Notes under the pieces: generated by a model | What the model was told of the DNA's origin: nothing | The model's database searches: none | What the model saw: the letters and a program-made list of their open reading frames with translations, nothing else | Source of the DNA: Acidimicrobiaceae bacterium | Lineage (GTDB): Bacteria > Actinomycetota > Acidimicrobiia > Acidimicrobiales > RAAP-2 | Reading direction: 5' to 3' | Assembly (NCBI GenBank): GCA_003170315.1 | Contig: PNAH01000004.1 | Span: forward strand, 1 to 56,653 | DNA length: 56,653 bases | Program-made: the position numbers and the translations under genes | Part shown: in pieces, positions 41,939 through 50,420 of the stretch | Layout of the letters: each line of letters opens with the position of its first letter | Numbering within the stretch: position 1 is the first letter of the stretch

Positions 41939-42931
41939 ATGCCCGAGAGCGGCCCGTTGGTCGATCGTTACGGTCGCATCCACAACGACCTTCGCATTTC
42001 AGTTACCGACCGATGCAACCTGCGCTGCGTCTACTGCATGCCCGAAGTGGGCATGACCTTCCAGCCCCGTGACGCTCTATTGACCTTCGAAGAAATGGTG
42101 CGGGTGGCGCGCGTCGCTCGCGAATTGGGCGTCACTGCTCTTCGCCTTACGGGCGGCGAACCACTCGTTCGAAAGAATCTGCCGACGTTGGTCCAACAAC
42201 TGTCGGCGCTGAGCTTCGATGATCTGGCCCTTACGACCAACGCCATGTTGCTGGCGCCAATGGTGCGGTCGCTCAAAAACGCCGGACTGAAGAGAGTCAA
42301 CATCAGTTGCGACTCGTTGAAAACGGAGCGATTCAACTCAATTCGCCGTCGGGGCAACCTCACAACGGTCCTCGAGGCCATGGACGCCGCCGAAGCCGAA
42401 GGACTCACCCCGCTTAAGTTGAACGTGGTCATCCTGCGGGGGCAAAACGACGACGAGATCTTGGACTTCGCCGCTTTCGCCCGTGACACGGGCCGCGTCG
42501 TTCGATTCATTGAATTCATGCCCCTTGACGCGCAAGGAAAATGGGACCACTCCCAACTCGTGCCGGGGCGAGAGATCTTCGAACTTATTTCGGCGCGTTG
42601 GCCGCTCGAAGCGGTCGACAACCACAGCTCGGCGCCCGCCGAACGCTTTAGGTTCGTCGACGGCCAAGGGGAGATCGGTCTCATCTCCAGCGTCACGCAA
42701 CCTTTCTGTGGCACGTGTAATCGGCTTCGCCTCACGGCCGATGGCGCAATTAGAAACTGTCTGTTCTCAGATGACGAACATTCGTTACGAGACTTGATGC
42801 GCGCCGGAGCCGACGACGACGTGATCGCGCTCGCGCTTCGAAGCGCCGTATGGGATAAGTACCCCGGCCACGCGATCAACGAACCCGGGTTCCTAAAGCC
42901 CACTCGCTCGATGTCCATGATCGGCGGGTGA
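41939..42931 (+). CDS. moaA: GTP 3',8-cyclase MoaA
   Basis: 330-residue radical-SAM enzyme that rearranges GTP in Mo-cofactor synthesis. The N-terminal cluster cysteines are C26, C30 and C33 in DRCNLRCVYC. The second [4Fe-4S] site is in CGTCNRLRLTADGAIRNC, and the C-terminal GG tail is present. All catalytic features look intact. The ATG at 41939 gives the normal N-terminus, but the ribosome site is weak. The frame is open for 97 further codons upstream across the 240-base gap after moaC, so an extended form or leader effect cannot be excluded. Confidence 0.93.
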   Translation: MPESGPLVDRYGRIHNDLRISVTDRCNLRCVYCMPEVGMTFQPRDALLTFEEMVRVARVARELGVTALRLTGGEPLVRKNLPTLVQQLSALSFDDLALTTNAMLLAPMVRSLKNAGLKRVNISCDSLKTERFNSIRRRGNLTTVLEAMDAAEAEGLTPLKLNVVILRGQNDDEILDFAAFARDTGRVVRFIEFMPLDAQGKWDHSQLVPGREIFELISARWPLEAVDNHSSAPAERFRFVDGQGEIGLISSVTQPFCGTCNRLRLTADGAIRNCLFSDDEHSLRDLMRAGADDDVIALALRSAVWDKYPGHAINEPGFLKPTRSMSMIGG

Positions 42932-43030
42932 GTCGTCGATTCGAAGAGGGCCTTTCGAACGCGCACTTCATCGTCGTCGTACCCTTTCAACTCCCCGGCT
43001 CTCGATCGAGCTCATGGCTAGTCTTTGACC

Positions 43031-43432
43031 ATGGCGACGTACCGCACCGCGCAGGCGGCTGAGTTGCTCGGCGTGAGCCCTGACACGATGCGTCGCTGGG
43101 CCGAATCGGGACGCCTGGCCTCAACCGTCGGAAAGGACGGCCGACGCTATTTCGACGGTGAAGACCTAGCCGAGGTCGCGGTCGCCACTTCGGCCAGCGC
43201 GAAGCCCAAGAGTCCGCGCGCGCAGTCCACTCGAAATCGTTTCGTCGGCATCGTCACCAAGGTCGTCAAGGACAAAGTTGTCGCGCAGATCGAGATCCAA
43301 GCTGGTCCCCACCGATTCGTCTCGCTCATCACCCGTGAAGCGGCCGACGAACTCGAGCTCGCCCCCGGTGTCGTAGTTGACGCCGTCATTAAGGCCACGA
43401 GTGTCAGCGTGGAGATTCCCGACCGGTTCTAG
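43031..43432 (+). CDS. HTH-TOBE molybdate-responsive regulator
   Basis: 133-residue protein with an excisionase/MerR-type helix-turn-helix (about 2-50, ATYRTAQAAELLGVSPDTM) and a C-terminal molbindin (TOBE/Mop) domain (about 68-133, RNRFVGIVTKVVKDKVVAQ). Such fusions sit next to molybdate transport genes in actinobacteria and probably act in place of ModE, sensing molybdate or tungstate. ATG at 43031; a TTG at 43025 is less likely. It is convergent with modBC. The palindrome at 46307-46318 is a candidate target (inference). Confidence 0.85.
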   Translation: MATYRTAQAAELLGVSPDTMRRWAESGRLASTVGKDGRRYFDGEDLAEVAVATSASAKPKSPRAQSTRNRFVGIVTKVVKDKVVAQIEIQAGPHRFVSLITREAADELELAPGVVVDAVIKATSVSVEIPDRF

Positions 43433-43465
43433 CGTGTCTTGCCCAGTGACCTCGGGCACGGGCGA

Positions 43466-45343
43466 CTAGTGCGTGGCGGCGGCGATGACTGAGCGTCCGG
43501 TGAGATCACTCGGCGCTTCCCAAAGGGAGATGGCGGATCGGTCCAATTCGATACGGCATTGTGAGCCGACCTCGACCTCGAGTGCCCCCCTCGTGCGCGC
43601 CAGCACCTCCACGCCGTCGACGACATGGACGAAGATGTCGTAGGTGGATCCCATGTCCGCCACGTCGACGACGGTGCCCAGCAGCGCATCGGTCGTATCA
43701 CTTGACGGATCATCGACCGCCGATGACACTCGAACGCGCTCGGGCGCGATGCTCCACCACACCGCCGTACCCACGGCGATCTCGGTGACGGGAACTGACA
43801 ACAGTCCCCCACCCACGTCGATCGTGCTCGACGTGCTCATGGTTCCGACGTTCATATTCTCTACTCCGAGGAGCCGTGCGACTTCCGCCGACGCCGGTCG
43901 AGAAAAGAGCGATCGGCTGGATCCTGATTGCAATACGGCGCCATCGGCGAGCACAATCAGCTCGTCGGACAAGAACGCGGCCTCTTGGGGATCATGCGTT
44001 ACCAGAACGGTCGCGAGTCCGGTCTCTTTTTGGAGACGACGAAGTTCGCGACGCAATTCGAGTCGTACCGGCATGTCCAGGGCGGAGAACGGCTCGTCGA
44101 GCAACAGCACTTTGGGCGAGGAGCAGAGCACTTGTGCCAGACCGACTCGTTGGCGCTGTCCCCCGGACAGATCGGCGGGGAGTCGGTCTTCGAGTCCCTG
44201 TAGTCGGAGGTGTTCGATCCAGTAGGCACACAGCTCGGGCGTGGCGCCGGCAAACGTCATGTGTCGCCACACCGACATTCGCGGGTACAGCGAAAAACCC
44301 TGGGCCACGTAGCCGACGCCTCGGCGCTCGACGGGCACGTGTTGCATCATCTCGTCGCCGTACCAAACGGGTCCCGGGCTGGCTCCATTCAGTCCGGCGA
44401 GGCAACGCAGCAACGCGGTCTTTCCGGAACCCGAGGGTCCGAGAATCCCCAGGTGCGTCGTGGCCGACTCGTGCGCGAGAGCGAGATGGAACGTTCCCAG
44501 GTGATGGTCGATGTCGAAGCGAACGGGCCTTGGGGTCACCGTCTCGGGCGCACGGGGCTCGGGCGCACTCGGGCGACGAGACGCGGGCCGGACGACCCGG
44601 ACCCGGCTGAGGAGTACGACGATGACGGCGACCCCCAGCGCCAGCGCCGTGGGTGCCAACGTCGTGGGTAGTCCTCGGCCACTGAACTGGTTTTCGGTGT
44701 AGATCGGCAACGACGCGGGGTTGTACGCCAAGATTACGACGGCCCCGTACTCCCCAAAGGCGCGAAGCCACGTCAGCAGCATGCCCGCTCGTATTCCGTG
44801 TCCCGCCGTCGGTATTGCCACGCGCACGAAGCGGGACGCGTCGGAGTGGCCCAGGGTCGTGGCGACGTCGAGCATTCCCGTATCGAGCGAGGCGAAGGCC
44901 GCTCGTGACGCGACGATTAAGAACGGCGAAGATACGAAGGACATGGCGATGATGACGCCCACGAATGAATCCGTGAGATGCTCGCCGAAGAGCTGTCCCA
45001 AGAACGTGTACGGGCCAATGAGATAGACCAGCACGATGCCACTCATCAACGGGGGCAACGCTAAGGGGATCTGCACGATCGTACCCACGATCGTCGCAAT
45101 CGGTCCCGACGAGCGAGCCAATAGGTACGCCAGTGGCACGCCGAGGACCGTCACGATGGCCAGAGAAATGGTGGCGCCGCTCACCGAAATCCAAAGGGCC
45201 GGAAAAAGTCCCGGCACGTGAAAGCCCCGTTGAGGCGACGTGATGAATCGAACAACGAAGGCGACCAGGGGATAGCCCAGATAGACCACCAGCAATCCGC
45301 CCAACCAGAGGAGAGGGCTTTTGGGGGCCCTCGAGAATGTCAC
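43466..45343 (-). CDS. modBC: molybdate ABC transporter, permease-ATPase fusion
   Basis: 625-residue single chain joining what are normally two subunits. Residues about 1-255 are a six-TM ModB permease with the EYGAVVILAYNPASLPIYT segment. About 275-490 are the ModC ATPase, with GPSGSGKTALLR, LSGGQRQRVGLAQVL and LLLDEPFSALD. About 495-625 are a TOBE domain that binds oxyanion. A Pro/Arg-rich linker connects the halves. The start overlaps the modA stop by 4 bases. It imports molybdate or tungstate delivered by ModA. Confidence 0.92.
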   Translation of the reverse strand: MTFSRAPKSPLLWLGGLLVVYLGYPLVAFVVRFITSPQRGFHVPGLFPALWISVSGATISLAIVTVLGVPLAYLLARSSGPIATIVGTIVQIPLALPPLMSGIVLVYLIGPYTFLGQLFGEHLTDSFVGVIIAMSFVSSPFLIVASRAAFASLDTGMLDVATTLGHSDASRFVRVAIPTAGHGIRAGMLLTWLRAFGEYGAVVILAYNPASLPIYTENQFSGRGLPTTLAPTALALGVAVIVVLLSRVRVVRPASRRPSAPEPRAPETVTPRPVRFDIDHHLGTFHLALAHESATTHLGILGPSGSGKTALLRCLAGLNGASPGPVWYGDEMMQHVPVERRGVGYVAQGFSLYPRMSVWRHMTFAGATPELCAYWIEHLRLQGLEDRLPADLSGGQRQRVGLAQVLCSSPKVLLLDEPFSALDMPVRLELRRELRRLQKETGLATVLVTHDPQEAAFLSDELIVLADGAVLQSGSSRSLFSRPASAEVARLLGVENMNVGTMSTSSTIDVGGGLLSVPVTEIAVGTAVWWSIAPERVRVSSAVDDPSSDTTDALLGTVVDVADMGSTYDIFVHVVDGVEVLARTRGALEVEVGSQCRIELDRSAISLWEAPSDLTGRSVIAAATH

Positions 45344-46272
45344 GACGTGGTCGTAGTCACGGAAGAGGTGGTCGTTGAGCTCGTAGTACTCGAGGCCTTC
45401 GTCACGACCGGCGGAACCACCGGCGTGACGCCGTACTTCTTCAGAATCGATCGCCCGGCCGAACTGAGCAAGAACTGTACGAACGCTTTCGCTGCGGCAT
45501 GGTGCGGGGCACGATTAAGGATCGCCACCGTGTACTGAGCGAACAGGTCGGTTCCCGTCAGGGACACCGTCTTGAGGTGAGCCGCCGCGGCTTCCACGCC
45601 GTAGAAGAATCCGGCGTCGAGTTGGCCCGCTTGGAGGTCGCCTACGAGCGCGGTCTCAGGAAAGACGCTCGACGTCGACGTGGCGAGGGCATTGAGCGCC
45701 GGGATGTTGTGCGTCAACGCAGTGCCCTCCAGGGCGTCAACCGCCAGCACGCCCTTGGGATCCGTGGCGGGGTCCGTCCGTCCGAGCAAGAATCCCGGAA
45801 GGTCCACGACGTTGAACCACGATTTCGTTTGGAGATCTTTCGCGAACTTCGACTTTGCGTAGTAGCCGAGCACGAGTGGAGATATTCCAAATTCGCGGTA
45901 CGACGAAACCCAGTTGCCATTGCTCGCGCCCTCGAGCGAAGCGTTGACCGTCGGCGAGGCGCTGATAAAGACGTCGCCCACTAGCGTCTTTCCGGAAACC
46001 TCGCTCGCCAGTGCCGAAGAGCCCGCCGAATAGCCACTCACCGTGTAGCCCGTTGCCTGGTGGAAGGCCGGGCTCAGATGTTGCGCCATCAGATCGAGCA
46101 AGGAACCGGCGTAAAGAACGTTGACGGTGCCCGACGCCTTCTTCGTGTTCGCGGCGCCCGACACGCCCGCGAGCGGGACCACGAGACCGGCCCCCACCAT
46201 CGACGCCACAAGAAGGCGCCCGACGACGTTGTGACCACGATGGACTCTGGAATGAACAGAATTGCTTGTCAA
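45340..46272 (-). CDS. modA: molybdate/tungstate-binding protein (ModA/WtpA type)
   Basis: 310-residue secreted binding protein. A signal peptide ends near AGVSGAANT (about residue 41). The mature protein opens with GTVNVLYAGSLLDLM, the oxyanion site segment of the WtpA/ModA group, and has SAGSSALASE as a second ligand loop. The C-terminus is an odd Ser/Thr-only tail of about 20 residues that may be a wall or membrane spacer. The start is TTG at 46272 with GGAGGAG 8 bases upstream. It is the first gene of the modA-modBC unit and diverges from moaE. Confidence 0.88.
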   Translation of the reverse strand: MTSNSVHSRVHRGHNVVGRLLVASMVGAGLVVPLAGVSGAANTKKASGTVNVLYAGSLLDLMAQHLSPAFHQATGYTVSGYSAGSSALASEVSGKTLVGDVFISASPTVNASLEGASNGNWVSSYREFGISPLVLGYYAKSKFAKDLQTKSWFNVVDLPGFLLGRTDPATDPKGVLAVDALEGTALTHNIPALNALATSTSSVFPETALVGDLQAGQLDAGFFYGVEAAAAHLKTVSLTGTDLFAQYTVAILNRAPHHAAAKAFVQFLLSSAGRSILKKYGVTPVVPPVVTKASSTTSSTTTSSVTTTTS

Positions 46273-46306
46273 TTATCGCTCCTCCGGTACGTTGCGAATA
46301 CAGTAC

Positions 46307-46318
46307 TAGTGCGCACTA
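46307..46318. promoter_or_regulatory. 12-bp palindrome in the modA-moaE divergent region
   Basis: TAGTGCGCACTA is a perfect palindrome located 35 bases upstream of the modA TTG start and about 157 bases upstream of moaE. Its position near the likely modA promoter fits an operator for a molybdate-sensing regulator, possibly the HTH-TOBE protein. Assignment is inference from position and symmetry only. Confidence 0.4.
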
Positions 46319-46474
46319 TTCGACGTGAATATTGCCATGCGAGGCCAGTTTCCCTGTGAATGCGCTCTGAGGTGTCTTGCGAATTGGTGCCGACACGACG
46401 TTCGCCAAACGCAGAGCCGTCTACGCGACGAGAACGACTCGGTTGATTCTCGACTCGACAATAGGATGTGGCGA

Positions 46475-46939
46475 ATGTCGTCGGCTCCAACTTCTGACTG
46501 GATTTCGATCACGGAGCACCCGCTGTCGCCCGACGAACTCTCCAATTGGGTCGTTCGTCCCAACTGCGGAGCCGTCGTGACCTTCTCCGGCATCGTCCGA
46601 GATCACTCAAGTTCCAGGGAGAACGTGATCGCGCTCGAATACGAAACCAACGCCGCCATGGCGGAGCAGCGCCTCCATGACGTCGTCGATGAGGTACGGA
46701 AACGTTGGCCCGCACTCGAACGAGTCGCCGTCCACCACCGAATCGGCCGAGTTCAACTCTCAGTGTCGACGGTCGTGGTGGCCGTATCGGCGCCGCACCG
46801 TGACGTGGCGTTCGAGGCCGCTCGCTTTTGCATCGATGCCTTGAAAGCCAGCGTGCCGATGTGGAAACGAGAACTGTGGGAGGGCGGATCGGCCTGGAGT
46901 GACGAGACGTCCCCCATCGTCAATGCCCGAGACCAATGA
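46475..46939 (+). CDS. moaE: molybdopterin synthase catalytic subunit MoaE
   Basis: 154-residue large subunit that inserts sulfur from MoaD thiocarboxylate into cPMP. The HHRIG motif, the SAPHRDVAFEA segment and the catalytic lysines in DALKASVPMWKRELW are present. The ATG at 46475 is the best start (AGGA about 8 bases upstream); an ATG at 46466 is possible. It overlaps nothing upstream; the moeA start lies 40 bases after its stop. Confidence 0.92.
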   Translation: MSSAPTSDWISITEHPLSPDELSNWVVRPNCGAVVTFSGIVRDHSSSRENVIALEYETNAAMAEQRLHDVVDEVRKRWPALERVAVHHRIGRVQLSVSTVVVAVSAPHRDVAFEAARFCIDALKASVPMWKRELWEGGSAWSDETSPIVNARDQ

Positions 46940-46979
46940 CAAGGCAACCGTGGACGACAATCCGAACGAGGGCCGGTCA

Positions 46980-48215
46980 ATGATCTCGTACGAAGAAGCC
47001 CGTGAGTTTGTCCTCAAGGACTTGCGGCCGCTCGCGCCAAAGGAAATCGATCTCAAAGACGCGCTCGGATTGGTGACCGCGGGCGTCGTACGCGCGCGCG
47101 AGCCCTCGCCGCGCTTCGCGAACTCCTCGATGGACGGCTACGCCCTGCGCGCCGAAGACACCGCCAAGGGAGCGGTCCGTCTCGAGATTGTGGACACTAT
47201 CTTCGCCGGTGACGTAGCCACTACGGCGGTAAAAACGGGCGAAGCGGCGCGCATCATGACGGGCGCACCCCTGCCCGACGGCGCCGACAGTGTCTGCATG
47301 AGAGAAGAGGCCCCGGTCGATACCGAGGGAAAAACCGTACTAATTCAAAGGACGGTACAACGCGGCGAGTACGTGCGTCTCGTGGGCGACGACGTGAGCG
47401 TTGGTCAAGAACTCGTCGGAATCGGGACCGTCATTGGACCGGCGTTGTTAGGCGTGCTCGCCAGTCAGGGCATCGCGTCGGTCTTCGCGCGCCCGCGACC
47501 GCAGGTGGGCGTCCTATCCACTGGCAACGAACTCTCGGATTCCTATGGCGACCTCGGAGCCGGGATGATCCGAGACGCCAATCGCCCTTCTCTTCTCGCC
47601 TCGCTCGCGCGGTCCGGATTCACGCCCGTGGACCTGGGCATCGCCGGGGACACGCCCGGCGACATTACCGAGGCCCTCGAGCGCGGTCTGCGCACCTGTA
47701 ACGCGATCGTGTCCACTGGGGGCGTGAGTGTCGGCGACGCCGACTTCGTCAAGTCGGTGCTCGCGGACCTCGTCGGCGACAGTGCTCGATCGATGCAAGT
47801 GGCGATCAGACCCGGGAAACCCTTCGCGTTCGCCGTGGACCCGTCTTCGGGCACGCCATTTTTTGGCCTCGCCGGCAATCCGGTCTCGACCCTCGTGGGT
47901 TTCGAACTGTTCGTGCGACCGGCACTTCGCCGGCTCGCCGGGCAGAGTGAGTTGGACCGTCCGACCGCATCGATGATTCTCGACTGTCCGTTGCCCCGGC
48001 GTCGCGACGGCAAACTGAATCTCGTTCACGTGACCGCCCAATTGGAAGGTGACGGACGACTGCACGTGAAGAGCGTCTGTCGCCTAGGGTCTCACCTTCT
48101 TAACGCCATCGCCGACGCCAACGCCATCGCCGTGGTTCCCGACGGCGACGGTCTCGAATCGGGACAAGAGGTTTCCGCGATGATCATCGACACCGAACGC
48201 CTGAACGGAGTGTGA
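46980..48215 (+). CDS. moeA: molybdopterin molybdenumtransferase MoeA
   Basis: 411-residue enzyme that inserts molybdate into adenylated molybdopterin. Motifs include NSSMDGYALRA, a GAPLPDGAD loop, the substrate-binding STGNEL and STGGVSVGDADF blocks, and the GLAGNPVSTLVGFELF segment; a small beta domain IV closes the C-terminus. The ATG at 46980 has GAGGG upstream and gives a normal length; an in-frame ATG at 46923 would overlap moaE without a ribosome site. moaD follows immediately. Confidence 0.93.
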   Translation: MISYEEAREFVLKDLRPLAPKEIDLKDALGLVTAGVVRAREPSPRFANSSMDGYALRAEDTAKGAVRLEIVDTIFAGDVATTAVKTGEAARIMTGAPLPDGADSVCMREEAPVDTEGKTVLIQRTVQRGEYVRLVGDDVSVGQELVGIGTVIGPALLGVLASQGIASVFARPRPQVGVLSTGNELSDSYGDLGAGMIRDANRPSLLASLARSGFTPVDLGIAGDTPGDITEALERGLRTCNAIVSTGGVSVGDADFVKSVLADLVGDSARSMQVAIRPGKPFAFAVDPSSGTPFFGLAGNPVSTLVGFELFVRPALRRLAGQSELDRPTASMILDCPLPRRRDGKLNLVHVTAQLEGDGRLHVKSVCRLGSHLLNAIADANAIAVVPDGDGLESGQEVSAMIIDTERLNGV

Positions 48216-48216
48216 C

Positions 48217-48453
48217 ATGGCCAAGCTCATTCTGCTCGGCCCCGCTCACGAAGCGGCCGGAAGACGCGAAGACAACTTCGATGGTCCGACGCTGGACGAT
48301 GTTCTTCAAGAGGCCGTCACTCGATACGGAGCGGAATTCAGGGCACTTCTGGAAATCAGTCAGGTCTGGCTCAACGGCGAGTCCGCTGCACCAACCACCC
48401 TGGTCGATTCTCACGACGAAATTATGGTGCTCCCACCGGTCTCCGGAGGGTGA
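48217..48453 (+). CDS. moaD: molybdopterin synthase sulfur-carrier subunit MoaD
   Basis: 78-residue ubiquitin-fold protein. Its C-terminal PPVSGG ends in the Gly-Gly that is adenylated and thiocarboxylated. It starts 1 base after the moeA stop. Its last 43 bases overlap, tail to tail, the 3' end of the convergent mogA gene. No sulfurtransferase of the MoeB/MoeZ type that would charge it is visible in this window. Confidence 0.88.
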   Translation: MAKLILLGPAHEAAGRREDNFDGPTLDDVLQEAVTRYGAEFRALLEISQVWLNGESAAPTTLVDSHDEIMVLPPVSGG

Positions 48454-48917
48454 GGCGAGACCTCACCTTGGAGTAGTTCGAGAGCGTGGGGCAAGACGTC
48501 CAGTATCGATTCCAGGCACTCGATCGCCCCCTTTGGTGAACCAGGGCAGTTCACGATCACGCTTCGACCTGCGGTGCCGGCTCGCGCGCGAGAGAGTCGA
48601 CCGAGCGGATTGACCAGTCGCATGGCCTCGCTGAATCCAGGCGCTTCGCGGTCGATGACTCGCAACGTCGCCTCGGGAGTGAGATCTCGCGGTGAGAAGC
48701 CCGTTCCCCCTGACGTCACGACGACGCCGCAGAAATCTTGAACCATTGATCGAAGAGCGCTTTCCACGGACGGCACTCCGTCGCCCACGATGGTTACTTC
48801 GGCCACGTCGAATCCAGCCTCGACGAGTCGCGTCCGCAGTAGCGGCCCCGCCAAATCGGCACGTGTTCCGGCCGCCGCCGAGTCCGAGACGATAAGGATC
48901 TTGGCCGCGAGCTCCAT
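48411..48917 (-). CDS. mogA: molybdopterin adenylyltransferase MogA/MoaB
   Basis: 168-residue protein that adenylates molybdopterin before metal insertion. The diagnostic segments are KILIVSDSAAAGTRAD at the N-terminus, VVVTSGGTGFSPRDLTPE (about 85-102), SRARAGTAGRSVIVNCPGSP and a C-terminal helix. The ATG at 48917 gives the normal N-terminus. The 3' end runs antisense across the last 43 bases of moaD, so both C-terminal sequences are encoded by the same DNA. Confidence 0.9.
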   Translation of the reverse strand: MELAAKILIVSDSAAAGTRADLAGPLLRTRLVEAGFDVAEVTIVGDGVPSVESALRSMVQDFCGVVVTSGGTGFSPRDLTPEATLRVIDREAPGFSEAMRLVNPLGRLSRARAGTAGRSVIVNCPGSPKGAIECLESILDVLPHALELLQGEVSPHPPETGGSTIISS

Positions 48918-49011
48918 TCCATCGAGCGTAGGGGATTGAAATTTGACGCGTCGTCTCTCATTGGGAGCCGCACTATGAAGATTGGCCTTTTCGCCGACGG
49001 ATACGACGCCA

Positions 49012-49308
49012 CTACCCGCCCGCCATCGCCCCAATCACGAAAAACGGTTCGTCTCCTGAGACCACGGCCGCCGGGAGCGGTGCTTCGGGATCGTCGTGAG
49101 AAATGTCTTCTTCACAGGCGTAGAAACGAACGAAGGGGCGACGCCTCTTGGTGGTGGGGTCTCGAATCGTTCCCAGCAATACCGGGTAGCGACCTTCCAG
49201 AGCGTCGACCACCGAACGTTGGCTGGCGATGCCCTCAACCTCGAGCTGGATCTCGCTTCGTACATTCACGAGGGTCTTCAGATGTGCGGGTAAGACGACG
49301 CGAATCAT
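49012..49308 (-). CDS. second MoaD/ThiS-like sulfur-carrier protein
   Basis: 98-residue beta-grasp protein ending AMAGG, so it carries the Gly-Gly tail needed for thiocarboxylation. The body differs from moa[14 protein letters not shown], a [12 protein letters not shown] segment and a basic [12 protein letters not shown] region with an [14 protein letters not shown] loop. Its ATG overlaps the stop of the BNR-repeat gene (ATGA, 49305-49308), a strong sign of coupled expression. It is therefore probably a dedicated carrier for that partner rather than a second molybdopterin subunit. Target is unknown. Confidence 0.75.
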   Translation of the reverse strand: MIRVVLPAHLKTLVNVRSEIQLEVEGIASQRSVVDALEGRYPVLLGTIRDPTTKRRRPFVRFYACEEDISHDDPEAPLPAAVVSGDEPFFVIGAMAGG

Positions 49309-50420
49309 GCCAACGTCTGGACCTCGACCGACAAGACCGCAGGCAGGTCACGAACGATCGCTTCCCAGCTGTCGCCTTCGTCGTTCGATGCGTAGACCTG
49401 ACCACCGGTCGTGCCGAAGTAGAGGCCGCAGCGATCCAGCGAGTCCACGCTCATCGCGTCGCGCAACACGTCGACGTAACAGTTGCTTTGTGGGAGACCC
49501 TTGGTAAGGGGCTCCCACTCGTTGCCACCGCTTCGACTTCGGTACACGCGGAGCTGCCCGTCGAGTGGATAGTGCTCGGAGTCGCTCTTGATCGGTACGA
49601 CGTACACCGTCTCGGGTTCGTGGGCGTGGACGTCGATCGCGAATCCAAAGTCCGTCGGCAGATTGCCACTGATCTCCACCCACGAATCGCCCGCGTTGTC
49701 GGTTCGCATCACGTCCCAGTGCTTTTGCATGAACAACGTGTCGGGCTTTAAGGGGTGCATCGTGATGTGGTGAACGCAGTGTCCGACCTCGGCGTCCTCG
49801 TCGGGAAGGCCCTCGGAGTGCAAACCCTTGTTGATCGGACGCCAACTCTTGCCACCGTCATCGGTGCGAAAGGCCCCGGCGGAAGAGATCGCCACGAAGA
49901 TTCGATCCGGGTCCTTCGGACTCACGATGATCGAGTGCAGACACATCCCGCCGGCTCCGGGCTGCCACGACGAACCGGAGTCTTGATTGCGTAAGCCGGA
50001 CAGTTCGCTCCAGATCTGTCCCCCGTCAGTTGATTGAAAGAGTGCGGCGTCCTCGACACCGGCCAACACGGTGTCGGGATCGCTCAATGACGGTTCGAGA
50101 TGCCAGACCCTCGCGAACTCCCACGGGTGAGGTGTGCCGTCGTACCACTGATGCGTGCCGGGCACGCCGTCGTAGTTGAACTGATTGCCGACCGGCTCCC
50201 ACGTCACCCCTCCATCGTTCGAACGTTGAATGAGTTGACCGAACCAGCCCGTCGTCTGGGACGCGTAGATCCGATTCGGATCGACGGGCGAACCCTTGAT
50301 GTGATACATCTCCCAGCCGCCAAAGAATGGGCCGCTGACGTCCCAATCCTTGCGTCGACCATCCGACCGCAATACGAAGGCACCTTTTCTGGTTCCTACC
50401 AGTACTCGCACGCCACTCAT
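49305..50420 (-). CDS. BNR/sialidase-type beta-propeller protein
   Basis: 371-residue protein built of repeated beta-propeller blades with Asp-box/BNR motifs, for example [32 protein letters not shown] and SNDEGDSW. It opens with [14 protein letters not shown]. No signal peptide or clear sialidase catalytic triad is visible, so enzymatic activity is doubtful; a scaffold or unusual hydrolase is possible. The ATG at 50420 follows GGAAGGG; an upstream in-frame start at 50453 is less supported. Its stop overlaps the start of the ThiS-like gene. Confidence 0.8.
   Translation of the reverse strand: MSGVRVLVGTRKGAFVLRSDGRRKDWDVSGPFFGGWEMYHIKGSPVDPNRIYASQTTGWFGQLIQRSNDGGVTWEPVGNQFNYDGVPGTHQWYDGTPHPWEFARVWHLEPSLSDPDTVLAGVEDAALFQSTDGGQIWSELSGLRNQDSGSSWQPGAGGMCLHSIIVSPKDPDRIFVAISSAGAFRTDDGGKSWRPINKGLHSEGLPDEDAEVGHCVHHITMHPLKPDTLFMQKHWDVMRTDNAGDSWVEISGNLPTDFGFAIDVHAHEPETVYVVPIKSDSEHYPLDGQLRVYRSRSGGNEWEPLTKGLPQSNCYVDVLRDAMSVDSLDRCGLYFGTTGGQVYASNDEGDSWEAIVRDLPAVLSVEVQTLA

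Noticed and set aside
43992..45194. 400-codon minus-strand frame within modBC
   Set aside because: Alternate frame of the ModBC fusion, rich in Arg, His and Gly, with no domain.
48936..49751. 271-codon plus-strand frame opposite the ThiS-like and BNR genes
   Set aside because: The minus-strand BNR repeats are unmistakable; this frame lacks any motif.
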